A stretch of DNA of 64,000 nt from Nymphaea colorata (taxonomy: Eukaryota; Streptophyta; Magnoliopsida; Nymphaeales; Nymphaeaceae), in the NCBI RefSeq assembly GCF_008831285.2, contig NC_045140.1:12274505-12338504 (forward strand). The letters are read 5' to 3'. The first letter of the stretch is position 1; every line of letters begins with the position of its first letter. The translations under genes were made by a program, and so were the position numbers. Below are positions 12,590 through 24,892 of this stretch, piece after piece. The notes under the pieces are model-generated. The model was not told where the DNA came from and searched no databases. It worked only from the letters and a program-made list of their open reading frames with translations.

Positions 12590-13320
12590 TGCAGATCCAA
12601 ATTCGAACTTCAAATCCAAAACAGATCCCCGTATTCAAATCTAGTTCCAAATCCCTGATCCATATCCAAAACGGAACCTTGGATCCAAATCCAAACTCCA
12701 AATCTAAAACAGGTTCCTAGATTCAAATCCCAGCTCCATATGCAAAACGGATCCCAAGATCCAGATCTAGAGCTAAATCCAGGTTTTCAAATCCAAACCA
12801 GATACAAAACAGGCTTTGAGATCCAAACATAGACCCAAGACAGAATTTCATACCTGAACCTCGATCCAATCCTAATTTTGTATCCATTTTATCCAAATTT
12901 GAGCCTTCGATCCGATTTAGAACCGATCTAGATCCAAGACCAAAATCTAGACCCGAATCCTTGTCTGAATCCAAACCCTCAGTCCATATCCAAATTCCAT
13001 GTTTTTTTCTCAATTTAGGTCAAAACCCATAGTTCTAGAATCAAATCCAATATTTATATTAAAATGTAATATCTAGATCCAAATTTGATATCCAAATTGA
13101 AATCCTATATTAACAACAAGCATGATATCTAGATGTAAAGCTGAGATCCAGATTCACATATGATATTTATATGTAAATCTAACATTGTAAATCCCTTTTG
13201 AGCTTTTGATCCAGATCCAGCTCCAAAACCAAGACCGTGACCCATTTTTAGATCCAAATCTTTATTTTAAACCCAAATGTATTGCTTGTATTCATTCCTG
13301 ACCTAAAAATTCTAAATTTG
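12590..13320. repeat. degenerate GATCCAAATCC-type repeat tract
   Basis: The + strand is built from many diverged copies of a short phrase such as GATCCAAATCCAAACTCC and CAAAACGGATCCC. There is no fixed period and T/G content is low. The same phrase appears, in one orientation or the other, near 16300-16520, 18760-19080, 36120-36380 and 57460-57620. It behaves as a repetitive component of larger elements and codes for nothing recognisable. Confidence 0.65.
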
Positions 13321-13329
13321 ACATGTCTT

Positions 13330-16300
13330 AATTTTTGGATTTGGTTTCAGATCTAAATCTAAGTCATAGACCCTTAGGCCCAAGTATTAAGGTGTTATGG
13401 TCATTTTCCAAAATACCATTAATTTCTTATTCAAAATTCTGAAAATATCCTTGATTTTTCAAAGATATCGTTTAATTATCCAAAATGCCATTCTTTTTCT
13501 AAATGTCCTTCGTTTTTTCAAAAAGACCCTCGTTTAACAAAAAATTATCAAAATACCTTTTCTCTCTCCATGGAGCCCATTGCTGACATGGCAGGCCGTA
13601 CCTTACACTGCCCAGGGCAGGCCTGCCTACGGCATTCCTTCAGAGCCTGGACAGGCCTAGTTGAACCGGCGGGCCTAGGCTGGGCCTAGTTATACAAAAC
13701 ATAAGAGAGAAAGTTTCGGGCAGTTTGCTCCATGTCACGGTCAAACCCCTAGCCAACTCATTTTTGAATTGATTTGACCTTATTAATATAAATAAAAAAA
13801 TAAGCCACTAATTAATGTTTAACTACACTTTTAAAAAAATGATGATAATGCCCTTGGGCCTCTTCCCTCTATAAATACTCTTCGTTTCTCCTTCTAACAC
13901 ATTAATCCACAGCCTCTTGAGCCCTCTCTTTCCTCATCAAACCTTATTGTTCTTCTCCTTCAATCTCTTTCTCTTTTCCTCTTGCTCTCATTTTTCTGAA
14001 CTTCAAGCCACCATTCCTAGTAAGTGGAGATCTTGGAGGAGTTCGTAGAGGACTTGAAGAGTTCATCCCTAATCCACTCAAGCCACCATCAGTCCCTTCT
14101 GCTTGAAAGAGCCCATGAGCCGTCTCTACACTATATCATCTCTAATTCAAAGGACTTGAAAAGTTTGAAAGCTTGCTTTTACAAAACATGACAAAATGAA
14201 ACCATGTTTTGTAGAACAAGTAATTTAAAAAATACGTTTTCCAATCACGTTCCTCAAATAAGTTGAAAACTTTGATTTTCAAAACTACCTTGAAATACAA
14301 ATTCTCTTGGAAACTTCAGATATAATGACAACATTGGACACCTATAAATACCTCAAATTTGCACAAGTACAAATAACCATTGTACCATTTGCAAGGAGGT
14401 TTAAAATTGGTTTCTAGAAATTAGAGTTCAAAGGTAAGGGTTGTTCATTGAACCGGGTTTGAGTGGATATCATAACATTGAGCTAACCTAGATTAAGATC
14501 ACCTAGTGTGCCACTGCTGTAAAATAACAATTTTATGCCTGAAATCCATTACTCTAATTTTGAAACTCTGACAATTGCATAACATTTGAACAATTAGGTT
14601 AATTCTCAACTTTACACGAGCTCAAAAGTCATTAGAGCCAGCATATTGGGTTTCCTTAGTTCAGAATAAGCTCACTCTAACTTGATCAGATCATTGAGAC
14701 CATCCACATATCATTTCTTTATCAGCAAAATCTTGTTATTCCTTCCACATATAAAATTCTCTGAATCTAGGACATGCCAGCTTAATCCAAGCTGGGATCA
14801 TATTATTCCTTGCTCAATCAAAGTATTTCAGACTTTAGTTTAAGTTCAATCATCTAGATTCAAGTTGGTTTTCCATTTTATAGATGCACTAAAGGTTGTC
14901 CAGTTTTAGACATCTCCTTTCAGTGTAGCTCAATCTTACGAAAACTTGGTTTTGGTGGAAAATTTGAGGGTTGACTCATGACATGACAGAAAAATTAAAG
15001 AACTTGAAAACACTAAAAAAAAGTAGCTACACATTAAATAATGCATGTGTAAAGTCAAGTAGAAATTATGTTTTCTGCAAAAAGTTAGAGAAAATAGATC
15101 CACACAAAACACTCAAGCAACGGGTCAAATCAACATCAAAGTGTATGAAAATTTAGTTGAAGGAACTAAACACGTACAAAAACAACTAGTATTTGTAGAC
15201 TCAATTTGGACCTCTAGATTTATAGACTAAGCCAATTAATCTAGGAAAAGTTTAGGACTTATGTCACAAACCTAAGATAGAAAACTCAGTTTTTGAAATT
15301 TTTGTGACTATGTGGGTCAGATCGTAATGAAAATATACGAAAATTGATAAACACAAGGTAAACACATACACAAAGCTATGCTTTTTGTTGGATTTCAAAA
15401 AGGATTTTTGGTTTGAGAGATATATAGTCATTTGAACTTAGGAAAAATTAGGCTTACGACAGCAAGTCCAATTTTCATCTAACTCAAGATTTAACAACTC
15501 TTAAACCAGATTTCAATGAAAATCCCCAAATGTGATGAAATAAAATGTGAATCAAACAACTAATCATGTTGAACTTTAAAATAAAACTACAAAATGATAA
15601 AATAGTAATTAAATGCATGAATAAAATGAAACAAAATGTGAAAGTTATGCATGAAATCAAAGAACTATGTGCATGAGCATGTGGATGTGATCTACATAAA
15701 AGAAGAAAACTAATGGTGACCAATGAGGTGTGGAAGAATAGGAGGATGCTTACATGAAGTCCATGGGGGAGAGAAAGAGGGAGGAGAGAAAGAAGGAGAG
15801 AGAGGCGTGAAACACCTTAGAAAATAGACTTGCCTTTTCCTTTCTTCTTCTTCCTTCTTTTCTCCTTGCTAGGCCACATGCAAACCTTTTAAAACACCTT
15901 AGAAAAAACCTTGGAATTCATGCCAACAGGGGAAAATATAAGTTAGAAAAACAATAAAAGGAACTCAATAAACAATTGAAAAAGGAGAGATCGTACATTG
16001 GAATTTGAGTCAAAGAGATAGAATAGAGGTTGAACGACCCCAGCCCCTTTTTATAATGATTTTGGCTGAGTTTCAGCTAATTATAACCAATTAGAATTTT
16101 AGAAAATAAAAAACAAGGATTAATGAGGTGTGAGACAAACAAATGGTCATAATCTGCCTAGAGACCTAATGATCTGGTAATTAATTAAAATTTTTAGTAA
16201 AATATAGTGGCTGAAAAGTGGTGGCAGCACTCTAGGTTTTCCTTTCTGAAAATAATGAAAAACCCTTGGCTAGTGTGAGATGGATGGCTAGGATTGATCT

Positions 16301-18030
16301 TATGCAAGATGGATCAATTCTGGATTTAAAATTTGATTCTTGATTTGGATTCTGATATGAAGTTTGAGTATGGATTTAGAGTTTGGATTTAGATCAAAGG
16401 TTTATATCATGCTCTGGATTGAGGAAAATGATTTTGAATATTAGATATGAGATCCATATCTAAAACAATGCAGATTATGGATCCAGATCATAGATTTGGA
16501 GTTTAAATTTAGGATAGGAGATCCATGCTCAGCCTAGCTTCCATGGATTCAAGCTCAAGGCTAAGTTGGAGCACGTCCAGACCAAGCTTAGATCAACTAT
16601 GTTTAGTTTTAGGTCAAATTGAGTTCAATCTTGAGCTGAGCTGAATTCAAGGTGGGTTTAGACGCTGCATGAGCTATATTGGCCAAAAGATGGTTTTTAC
16701 CCTAGCGCAAAAATTATGTTCTGCCTGTCAGGGTGGAGATCAGACCATGCAAGATCATAGAAATGTAAAAATATGTGCTCACATAAAATTTCATAAAAAA
16801 GTGACTTGATTTGCCCTTGAAAAATCAAAATTTTCAAAATGAGCTCTAAATTTTAAATGTCGAGGGCAAAATGAGAAATAGTGACTTTGAATTTGTTTGT
16901 GAAAAATAGATGTACTATTACTCTCTTAGGGTGATGGTAATTCCTTTGGTGTAGTTTGATTTAAAATTAGACTTTTGGATTGATTATAAATTAGCTTTGA
17001 AGCCACAAGTGATGATGCCCGAATTCATACAAGAGAATGCACTCCATGACAGTGATGAATTGTATGATTTGGAGGTACTCTATCTAAACCAAAGCTGATA
17101 ATATTATGTAGAGATGTTTTTGATTACACTGATATGAAGAAATCACCAATTTCATTTCTGGATTGTTAGAATTTCAGCTCACATATATGAGCTATCACTA
17201 AGAGCTAGAGACACGTAGATGAAATAAGTGCAAATAGAAAATGAACCAGATTCTACGTGAAATTAATCCAAATTGAGCTAAAGAGAGTCAGTTCTGATTC
17301 TAAAGAACATGTTTCTAGTTCAGCACAATCTAACTAACCCCAGATTGATAGAATTTTAGCTGAGACAATTAAAATGAAGGAGAGAATGGGACTTTTATGT
17401 TATGGCAACTCTCTTGGAACTAAGAAAACCTTAACGTGAGCTCCATGGGTACTGATAATATGTCAGTGCTAAATTATGTGAATCATTGAGTTAGTGGGCT
17501 CATTTCAGTTGAAATGCATGAAAATTGAAGGTTTATGATGAGAATTTTGCCCTAGAAATTGAGGGTTTCACTAAAAATAGTCTGCTAACAATTAAAAAAA
17601 TCTGAAAATGATGTTGGTTACGGGTGATCTGGTGTGAAGAAATTGCTGAAAAACAACAAAAATGAATCATTTTGAGTTAAATTTGACTGAATCTGAGCTG
17701 AAAAATGAGTTATGGAAGCTCATTGTGATTTGCAGATATGAGAATTTTTATAATTGAAATGGTAAAGCATAATTCTCAAGAGTTCCAAAGCAATTTCATG
17801 AAAATTCAACAAAATTTGGCCAAAATGAAGAGTCTTTAGGGGCGGAATGGTCATTTGTGTAACTAGTGACTGGTTGGGTAGCAAGGGTCCAACTGTCTGG
17901 CATTGGTATTATAAATTCTGCATCCATGTGACCTTTGGACTTTACATTTGAAAATTGTTTAAGAAAATCTACTCATTAGGAGGGGTAAAATAATCATTTT
18001 GGCAATAAAAAAATTAGGGTGGTTATAACA
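13330..18030. mobile_element. non-coding repeat DNA ending in an LTR-like terminus
   Basis: Almost 4.7 kb without a recognisable protein. The right edge reads AGGGTGGTTATAACA and stops exactly where a LINE coding fragment begins (18031). That is how the 3' end of a long LTR would look if it had inserted into the LINE. A purine-rich GAGAGAAAGAGGGAGGAG tract (about 15765-15810) lies inside. No matching left end or target-site duplication could be confirmed, so the element type stays open. Confidence 0.3.
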
Positions 18031-18530
18031 AAGAAACCTTCGCAAGGAAGACCTCATCTCCCCATACCTTTTACGCATTGTGATGAAGGTCCAAGCGACG
18101 ATGTTTAATCAGAGCATCAAAGGCATGACCATCAAGATCCCAAGGACAACAAGAAGATTTAAATGCCTGCCCTACTCTCTTTTGTGAATGATGTTCTAAT
18201 TTTCAAAAAGGTGGAGTTGGCGTCTATCAATTCCATAAAGGTTACCTTAAATGATTTTTTACTCCAAGGCTGGTCTTCATGTCAATAACAATAAATCTAT
18301 CATTATCTCGATTAACTCTAGTGACCATGTTACATGTCATATCTCTCACACCACTAATAGGAGAATTGGTAGCTCGCGATGAAGTACCTTGATCTGGCTC
18401 TTTTTTTTGGTAACTTGTGACGGGACTGGTTCAATAAATTGATCGCCAAGGTGGAAATGATTGTTAGATGGAAGATCCCTATGCTTTCTTGTAAAAACAT
18501 GCAGAATATGCCTACTTACTCATGTCATAA
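18031..18530 (+). pseudogene. LINE-1-type reverse transcriptase relic
   Basis: Frames broken by stops and shifts follow the middle of a plant LINE reverse transcriptase. The first is a (R)KEDLISPYLLRIVMK segment, corresponding to the QGDPLSPYLF region. Then comes NDVLIFKKVE, corresponding to the catalytic ADDxLIF box with Ala-Asp replaced by Val-Asn. It is followed by an AGLHVNNNKS segment, and by FNKLIAKVEM...WKIPMLSC, corresponding to the thumb. The 5' part of the element and the endonuclease are missing. The abrupt start at 18031 next to an LTR-like end suggests truncation by insertion. Confidence 0.7.
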
Positions 18531-18639
18531 GCCAAACTATTATAATTTGGTCGGTGCTTTCAGATTATCAGGAGGCACTATAATTTGGTTTTTTATAGTA
18601 GCGCATGTGAACAAGGAGAAATCAAATTGATATTTATTC

Positions 18640-20138
18640 TTATCCAATTCATCATAGATCCATGCAAAGCAACAACTAAGTCTAGAATGAAGCATGTGAA
18701 CTAGAACAAGTAGACCCGAAGTTCGGTTTCTATTGGGTTTGATGTAAAGGACTTGGACTTCGAGTTGGGGAGATCAAATTCAAATCCAAACAATTGATCT
18801 TGATTCCAAACAACTTACTTTAGTTATTCATGATTCATGTAAAATCTTGATTCTATGTTCAAAGTAAGGATGACTAGAAACATCTGAAATATCTTGATCT
18901 GAAATTGATGGTTAGATTCATAATCTGAAGCTTGAAATCTAAGATCCAATGAGCCTGATTCTTCATCCATGATATGATTATTTTAGATCCAAACTCAATC
19001 ATATTAAACCCAAATATGGTATTTGACTTATTTGATAAGTTCTCGATCCAAAATCCAATACTTAAGATCCAAACTTTGAATGGCTTCAAATTAGGTCGGC
19101 CAAAGGGTTTGACTTGAGACCTAGCCTAACTATACTGGTTCTCATTTACGGCAAATCCTAGCTATAGATGGCTATGTTTTAAATATGTGTTGAAGGCTTC
19201 TATACTTGGTCTTGATAGAGTATAGAAGTAGGCTTGAAATAGTTGCCCAAGAACCTGATTTTAAGGTCTAGGAACATTGGTCAAGTGCTCTAAAACTAGT
19301 CTAAGCTAAGTCTTAGAGGACTTGACATGTGTTAACCTAGGTTTGGACTTTGAGTATGTATGACCTAGGGTTTTGAAAAATAAGTTAAAAGAGCTTTGCT
19401 ATGGAATCTCTTAAAGAAAACTATGTTTTTGAAAGTGTACCTGTACTTGAGATCAAATTTGAGTTTAGAATTTCACACGCCAGGCCTACTACCTTAGGGA
19501 TCCTACTGAGCTAGCTTGGCTTAATCTTCAACAAATAGTGCAAGTGTGTGAGATGTGATTCATATGCACATTTGAACCATTCATGAATTGCATAGTTAAT
19601 TCTTAAATTATAAAACAAATATGTATCCTCAATGCATGTTTTGAAATCAAAAGTTAGAATGAAAGATAAGAATGCAGGAATTAAAAAAGGGACGAAATAT
19701 AGAGGCATTCATGCCTACCATTAAAAGAGGAAATTAAATTATAATTTATAAAAATAAATAAACAAACCTAAAACATATTAAAGAAAATGAAGCAAACCTA
19801 TTGGCTAAAGCAGAAAAAAACTAACCTACGTAGGTAGAAAAAAAAAAACCTAAGCATGCTCCTAAAAATAAACAAGAAAAGATAGCACTAACACGCAAAT
19901 AAAAAAAAGAAAAGAGGAGGAAAAAAAATTACTTGAAGTTGACTGAACCGCTTCCATGACCCGTACATGCATTCATATTAAATCTAAGAATTAACCCTTG
20001 CATTGATCTATGATGATATGTATCATGAACTATGACACTTAATTCAAGCATCTCCAATTTCTGCTCCAATTTCTGAAGATCTACTTAGATTTTTAAAATT
20101 CTCTGATTTTCAAAACTAAGGATTCTTTTTTCATTTAA
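18640..20138. other. intergenic repeat-derived DNA
   Basis: No coding region. 18760-19080 contains another tract of the GATCCAAATC-type phrase. 19740-19930 is very A-rich on the + strand. Nothing else recognisable. Confidence 0.5.
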
Positions 20139-20204
20139 GCACCTAAATATTTTGAGATGTGTCGCACCAGCACCGACACCGGCACCCCGCACCTTGGTGA
20201 CATA
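20139..20204. mobile_element. 66-bp hAT 3'-end fragment
   Basis: Nearly identical to the last 66 bp (24621-24686) of the hAT element to its right, including the GCACC-rich subterminal motifs and the CACCTTGGTGACATA terminus. It is followed by the same GCTCACCAA flank and PPR sequence. It must be a copy of the transposon/host junction made after insertion, by local duplication. Confidence 0.85.
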
Positions 20205-20371
20205 GCTCACCAAGTATCTCTGCAAGAAGCTACTTCGCACCCTCAAGGTGACCCTTTTTACACAATGCATGAACAAGTATGTTGCAAGTTACCTTATTGG
20301 GTCTGATCCCATTCTTAACCATAGAAAACAAGTGAACAATGGCATTGTCAACACCATTAGATCGACAATAA
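20205..20371 (-). pseudogene. PPR protein gene fragment (duplicated part)
   Basis: On the minus strand this reads NGVDNAIVHLFSMVKNGIRP then NKVTCNILVHALCKKGHLEG, one complete PPR repeat (helix A starting NKVTCNILVHALCKKG) plus part of the preceding one. PPR proteins bind RNA in plastids or mitochondria. A near copy lies at 24687-24855. It is joined at 20371/20372, out of normal order, to a piece that should lie downstream of it. No functional protein can come from this arrangement. Confidence 0.8.
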
Positions 20372-20826
20372 CCAGACAAGAGGATTCGGGATAATAAAAT
20401 CATCTATCATCTTGTGGAAGCAAACTTGTGCTAAATTAACATTTCCTTGCAAGCATAGTCTATGAGTAACCAGCTTGTATGAAACGTGATCAGGAGCAAC
20501 CCCCATGATCAGCATATCATTGCCAATATTACAAGCATCAACTAATTTCCCTTCTCTACACAGTCCACAAATGAAACTGTTATACGTTATTACATCAGGG
20601 CAGTAGCCTTTTTTCTACATTTCACCAAAAACTCCAAATGCAAGCCTCGTGTTGCAGCTTGAGAAAAATCCATTAATAAGGACATTGTATGCTACAACAT
20701 CGACAATGGTATCCTCTCTTGTCATTTGTTCCCATATTTCAGATGCCTGGATCAGATCCCCTGTTTTGAAACACCCATTGATAAGTATGGTTGAAGTGAT
20801 CAAATCGAAGGTTTCATGCTCACCAA
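20372..20826 (-). pseudogene. PPR protein gene fragment (3' side of the hAT insertion)
   Basis: One continuous minus-strand frame with a single TAG stop (20615-20617) encodes about four PPR repeats. They include TFDLITSTILINGCFKTGDL, VDVVAYNVLINGFFSS, PDVITYNSFICGLCREGKL and PDHVSYKLVTHRLCLQGNV, ending in DDFIIPNPLVW. The ~35-residue spacing and the xxYNxLIxGxC pattern are characteristic of P-type PPR proteins. The upstream edge abuts the hAT element at its target-site copy, so before insertion this was continuous with the sequence now at 24687-24860. Confidence 0.85.
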
Positions 20827-21079
20827 CTAAGTCACCTGGGTGCGCCATTTCTGGACCCGCACCCGCTCAACGTGATGCAGGTGCGGGTGCAACCCTGATT
20901 CACACCCAAGCTAGTTAAACGCGAGTCAGGTGTGGTCAGCTGCACCCGACTAAAATCGTTTTTTTTTTATGCACACCTTACTCACCTCAAACACGAGTCG
21001 GGTGCGGTCAAACAACACCATGTCCTTTTCCATCCATTTTTTGGGTTTTTTTTTAAATTTTTAACAAATAGGGCATGAA

Positions 21080-21460
21080 CAACGCTTCTCTCTCTCTACT
21101 CTACGACTCTCTCTCTACTCTATGACTCTCTCTCTTTGTGCTGTGATGCTGATCTCTCTCTCTGCGCCATGACCGGCATCCCCTGCTCTCCGACCGGCGA
21201 CCGGTGATCAAAGAACTCTGTCCGGCGACCGGTGATCAAAGAACTCCATTCGGCGGCCGGCATCCACTGCTCTCTCAGTCTTCGATTTTTACCTCCATCC
21301 TCTCTATTCTTTCACATGTTTCCACTTATTTTTCACTCACATCTGCACTGCATTTTAGGAAGGTAAACTCTCTCTCTCTCTTTGCAGCGTATTTTTCTTT
21401 TTATTTTTTGATTCTGATATCATGCTCTTTGCAGCGTATTTTTCTTTCCACTTCTTTTTA
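21080..21460. repeat. short tandem repeats in the hAT leader
   Basis: CT-rich runs (ACTCTCTCTCTACTCTA repeated), then a 28-bp unit containing GGCGACCGGTGATCAAAG repeated directly (about 21190-21245). After that, two copies of CTCTTTGCAGCGTATTTTTC lie about 57 bp apart (21380-21445). They lie between the 5' terminus and the transposase gene. Confidence 0.75.
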
Positions 21461-22437
21461 TTATGGGATTCTGATATTCTCATCTCGTCTAGTGCAGCAG
21501 TGTGTATTTTTCTCCGTGTTAGTGTGTTGTTCTCTATTTTAGTGTGATGTTTAGGTTTCTGGAATAGTTATGCAACCTCATGGTTTGTTTATGTGGTCGG
21601 TCGAGAGAGGTTTTCTTAGAGAGACTTCAGATTATTAGGTGGCTTTCTACTATTCTGTTAGTTGTGATTCTTCTGAAATTTTCTTAAGTTCTATTCTTGC
21701 TGGAGTGGTAAATTGCCATGTTCTTCTCTAGCTTTTTAGATTCTCTGACTGGCTGATACTATAGTAAACTGTGCATACTACATGCCCATATCTTGTATAA
21801 CAAAATCATGGTTGCATGCTGAGTTGTCTAAATCACTAGCCGGACACAAGTCAGTCATGGTCTAAAGCTAGTTGATGATGAATGGTAAACTAACAAAACC
21901 AAATATTTAACAGTAGATAAGCTAGTTCGTAGCTTTACTCTATGTTCTCCCTTGATATGTTGATCTGTTTTTATAGATAGTTTTCCCCTCTTCCATGGCT
22001 TTGCTCAAGAAAAGTAATGAAATGTATGTGCACTAAAATGTTTTCACAGCTTTGAAGTTCTTTTTTTCCTTCTATTGGTAAGGACTGTGTGAGGAGAAAG
22101 TGCTTTACATCTTCATTTTTCTTTATTTTATCGGCATCATCATGGTGGATGAAGGCTTATGATTAGAGTATGCAGACTATCTATTCTTAAAGTTGAACTA
22201 AAATTGTGCAACTAACCCATTAAATTTGTTATATTTGAAATTTTTCATTTTGAAATTTGAAGGTAAAACCATAAAAGATGGCAAACTGAAGAAAAGGAAA
22301 AGAAGTTGTTTCAGATTCTCTTGACTCCTGCAATAGGTTCTTCATCTAGTGTAAATGTGAATGAAGGTGATGTTTCAAAGTTTTCTACACTACTTGGTGA
22401 AGTATATGCATCCGAAGAACAACCACTATGAAAAGAA

Positions 22438-24367
22438 ATGAAAACAGTCACTAAAGATGTAGACAGTGGCAGTGGAAATGTGCATTTTGTATGTCGATAT
22501 TGTGAAGTTACATTTGTAGGATCTTACACAAGAATGAAGACACATTTGTTGAAATTGTCAGGTTTTGGAATTCGAGGATGTAAAAGTGTTTCCACAGAAA
22601 AAGCTCAAGAGTTGAAGAAGTTGGAAGATCGTGCTGATGCAATCCACAACAAGATGAAAACAAGTATTATTATGACAAATCCTAAAAGACAGAAAAAGAA
22701 AGACTATAGAGACATGTTTTGATTCTTACTAAAGAGCAGAAATAGATAAAGCGGCTGTTAAGTTTTTTTATTATAGCTGCATTCCTTTTAATGTAGCTAG
22801 AATTTCATATTGGAAGAAGTATAGTACTATGCTTACAAATAATAAATTATCAGGATATATACCTCCTGGTTTAGAAAAGTTGCGAACATCACTCTTCAGG
22901 ATTAAGCGAGGTTGAGCCAAGTTTACAAAAAAAAAGTTTAAATGGAACATGACTGGGGTATCGATTGCTTCTGATGGGTGGGCAGACATTCAAAGACGTC
23001 CACTAATTAATTTCATTGCCATTGCACGTGATGAACCAATATTTTTGAAGGTAGATTGATGCATCTAGAGAATACAAAGATGTCGAATATTTGAAGCAAT
23101 TATTTGTATAAGCCATCAAGGAGGTTGGTCCTGATAAAGTGGTGCAGCTCATTACAGACAATGTTGTTGTATACAAAAGTGCTAGACTTAGTTTGATGTA
23201 TGATTTTCCACATATTTTTTGGACTCCATGTATTGCACATACTTTGAATTTAGCATTGAAGGATTTTGATTTGAGATTGTTAAAGGTTGCAGAGACACGA
23301 TTTGCTTCAATAATTGTCATGTTGAAAAGAATTCAAAGAGTGTGAGATGCACTTATTCAAATGGTGTTTAGTAGAGAGTGGAGCTTTTATCGTGTCGAAG
23401 ATGAGACTAAAGCCCAAATTATTAAAAACCTTATTGTTGAAGATAAATGGTGGGATGAAATTGCATATTTTTTGGATTTTACAGAGCCAATTTGGTGCAT
23501 GTTGAGAGCTGTTGATAAAGATGAGCCTATGCTTCATAAAGTTTACAAAATGTGGGACGGTATGATTGAACAAATTCAGTGTATAGTTTTTAAGAAAGAA
23601 AAAAGGACATTGTACTTGATAATTCAGAGTTCTTTGATCGCATACATACAATATTAGTTCAAACATGGGATAAGAGAAATACTCCCTTGCATTGCATGGC
23701 TCATTCTTTAAATCCCAAATATTGCACTAAAAAATGTATTGAAGGAGCTCCTGGATGTGTTACTCCAAATCTAGATAATGAGTTAAACACTCAAGGAATG
23801 TCATGTATGGAAAAACCTTTTACAAATTCTTATACTAGAAGACAAGCTATTTGTGAATATAACAAGTTTTCTTTAAGATATTTTAGTTTTAAAGGCACAA
23901 CAGCAGTAAGAGAAGATGATGGCATGAGTCCTTTTGATTGGTGGGTGTCCTATGGATCAGAAATGCCCGTGCTTCAGAAACTTGCTTTGAGGTTACTATC
24001 ACAACTACATCATCATGTTGTGAAAGAAATTGAAGCTTATATGGTCATATACACAACATTAAAATGAACAAGCTCACTAGTCAATGTGTAGAGGACTTGG
24101 TTTATATGCATTCTAATTTCCGTCCTCTTTCAAGGAAAAAAAATACAAATATTTCTTTATTTTATTGTTTTGCTTTGCTCAATTTCTTATGTTGTATTAG
24201 ATTTTTCATATTTTGGTGGTAAATACTTTTTATTGTTTAACTTTCATCTTTAATAAAATGCGGTTTTGATCCTGCTATTCCTTCTGACGAGTTTGATGAT
24301 GATGATATCGTTGAAAGCATTGAAGAAAATCAAGATATTGGTGGAAGTAGAACTGGAACGCAACTCT
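22438..24367 (+). pseudogene. hAT transposase (BED finger / DUF659 / dimerisation), inactivated
   Basis: Cut-and-paste transposase of the hAT superfamily. In order: a BED-type zinc finger (CRYCEVTF...MKTHLL...GC, about 22487-22585), then the DUF659 catalytic region with GVSIASDGWADIQRRPLINF (about 22957-23018) and FPHIFWTPCIAHTLNLALKD. Next come VEDKWWDEIAYFLDFTEPI, a C-terminal hAT dimerisation stretch SPFDWWVSYGSEMPVLQKLA (about 23929-23990), and a terminal acidic exon SDEFDDDDIVESIEENQD (about 24280-24340). The frame is cut by many stops (for example 22720, 23343) and shifts. Family members have introns, so some gaps may be introns, but in-frame stops within conserved blocks show it is dead. 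Confidence 0.88.
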
Positions 24368-24539
24368 GATCGATGATGTAATATGTATTGATGTATGAAC
24401 TATGAAATACGACTGTATGAACTGTGATTCTGTGAACTCGAGTATATTTCTTGTTAAATGTTGAATTGATGATTGATAATGATATCATGATTAGCAAATT
24501 GTAATTTTGACCTTGTTACTTAATAATTTTGTGGTTTCA

Positions 24540-24602
24540 TATATATTATATTATATATTATTATTACTATAATAAATTAATAATAGTAATAATAATAATA
24601 AA
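24540..24602. repeat. AT-rich TAATAATA microsatellite
   Basis: ATATATTATATTATATATTA followed by AATAATAGTAATAATAATAA-type runs inside the 3' part of the hAT element. This stretch is absent from the duplicated end at 20139-20204. Confidence 0.8.
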
Positions 24603-24686
24603 TACTCTCACCACACCGCCGCACCTAAATTTTTTGAAATGTGTCGCACCAGCACCGACCCCGGCACCCCGCACCTTGGTGACATA

Positions 24687-24860
24687 GCTCACCAAGTATC
24701 TCTGTAAGAAGCTACTTTGCACCCTCAAGGAGACCCTTTTTACACAATGCATGAACAAGTATGTTGCAAGTTACCTTATTGGGTCTGATCTCATTCTTAA
24801 CCATAGAAAACAAGAGAACAATGGCATTGTCAACACCATTATATCGACAATAACCATCAT
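24687..24860 (-). pseudogene. PPR protein gene fragment (5' side of the hAT insertion)
   Basis: The minus strand reads GVDNAIVLLFSMVKNEIRPN and KVTCNILVHALCKKGLLEGA, almost the same as 20205-20371. It ends at the hAT target-site copy and, before the insertion, led straight into the repeats now at 20826-20372. On its other side (24856-24895) the minus-strand frame continues as IGKMLQND. The DNA then switches to a + strand PPR copy, marking an inversion breakpoint. Confidence 0.85.
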
Positions 24861-24892
24861 TTTGTAACATTTTTCCTATAAAACAATGGCAA

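Larger units (their letters stand above)
20827..24686 (+). mobile_element. hAT transposon inserted in a PPR gene
   Basis: 3860 bp bounded by copies of GCTCACCAA (20818-20826 and 24687-24695), the 8-bp (here 8-9 bp) target duplication expected of hAT elements. Ends are imperfect inverted repeats: CTAAGTCACCTGGGTGCG on the left, and TATGTCACCAAGGTGCG when the right end is read on the minus strand. Both ends carry clustered GGTGCG/CGCACC motifs (20835-21005 and 24610-24680), typical subterminal transposase-binding repeats. Inside are a CT-rich leader with short tandem repeats (21080-21250) and a decayed transposase gene. The element is autonomous-sized but its transposase is dead. Confidence 0.88.

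Noticed and set aside
12272-18030. AAGAA before TGAGGGACC at 12277 and after 18030 as a target duplication of a 5.75-kb solo LTR
   Set aside because: The left flank is copia gag and the right flank is LINE in mid-domain, so the two could not have been neighbours without an unlikely coincidence. The left string also lies within the gag relic.
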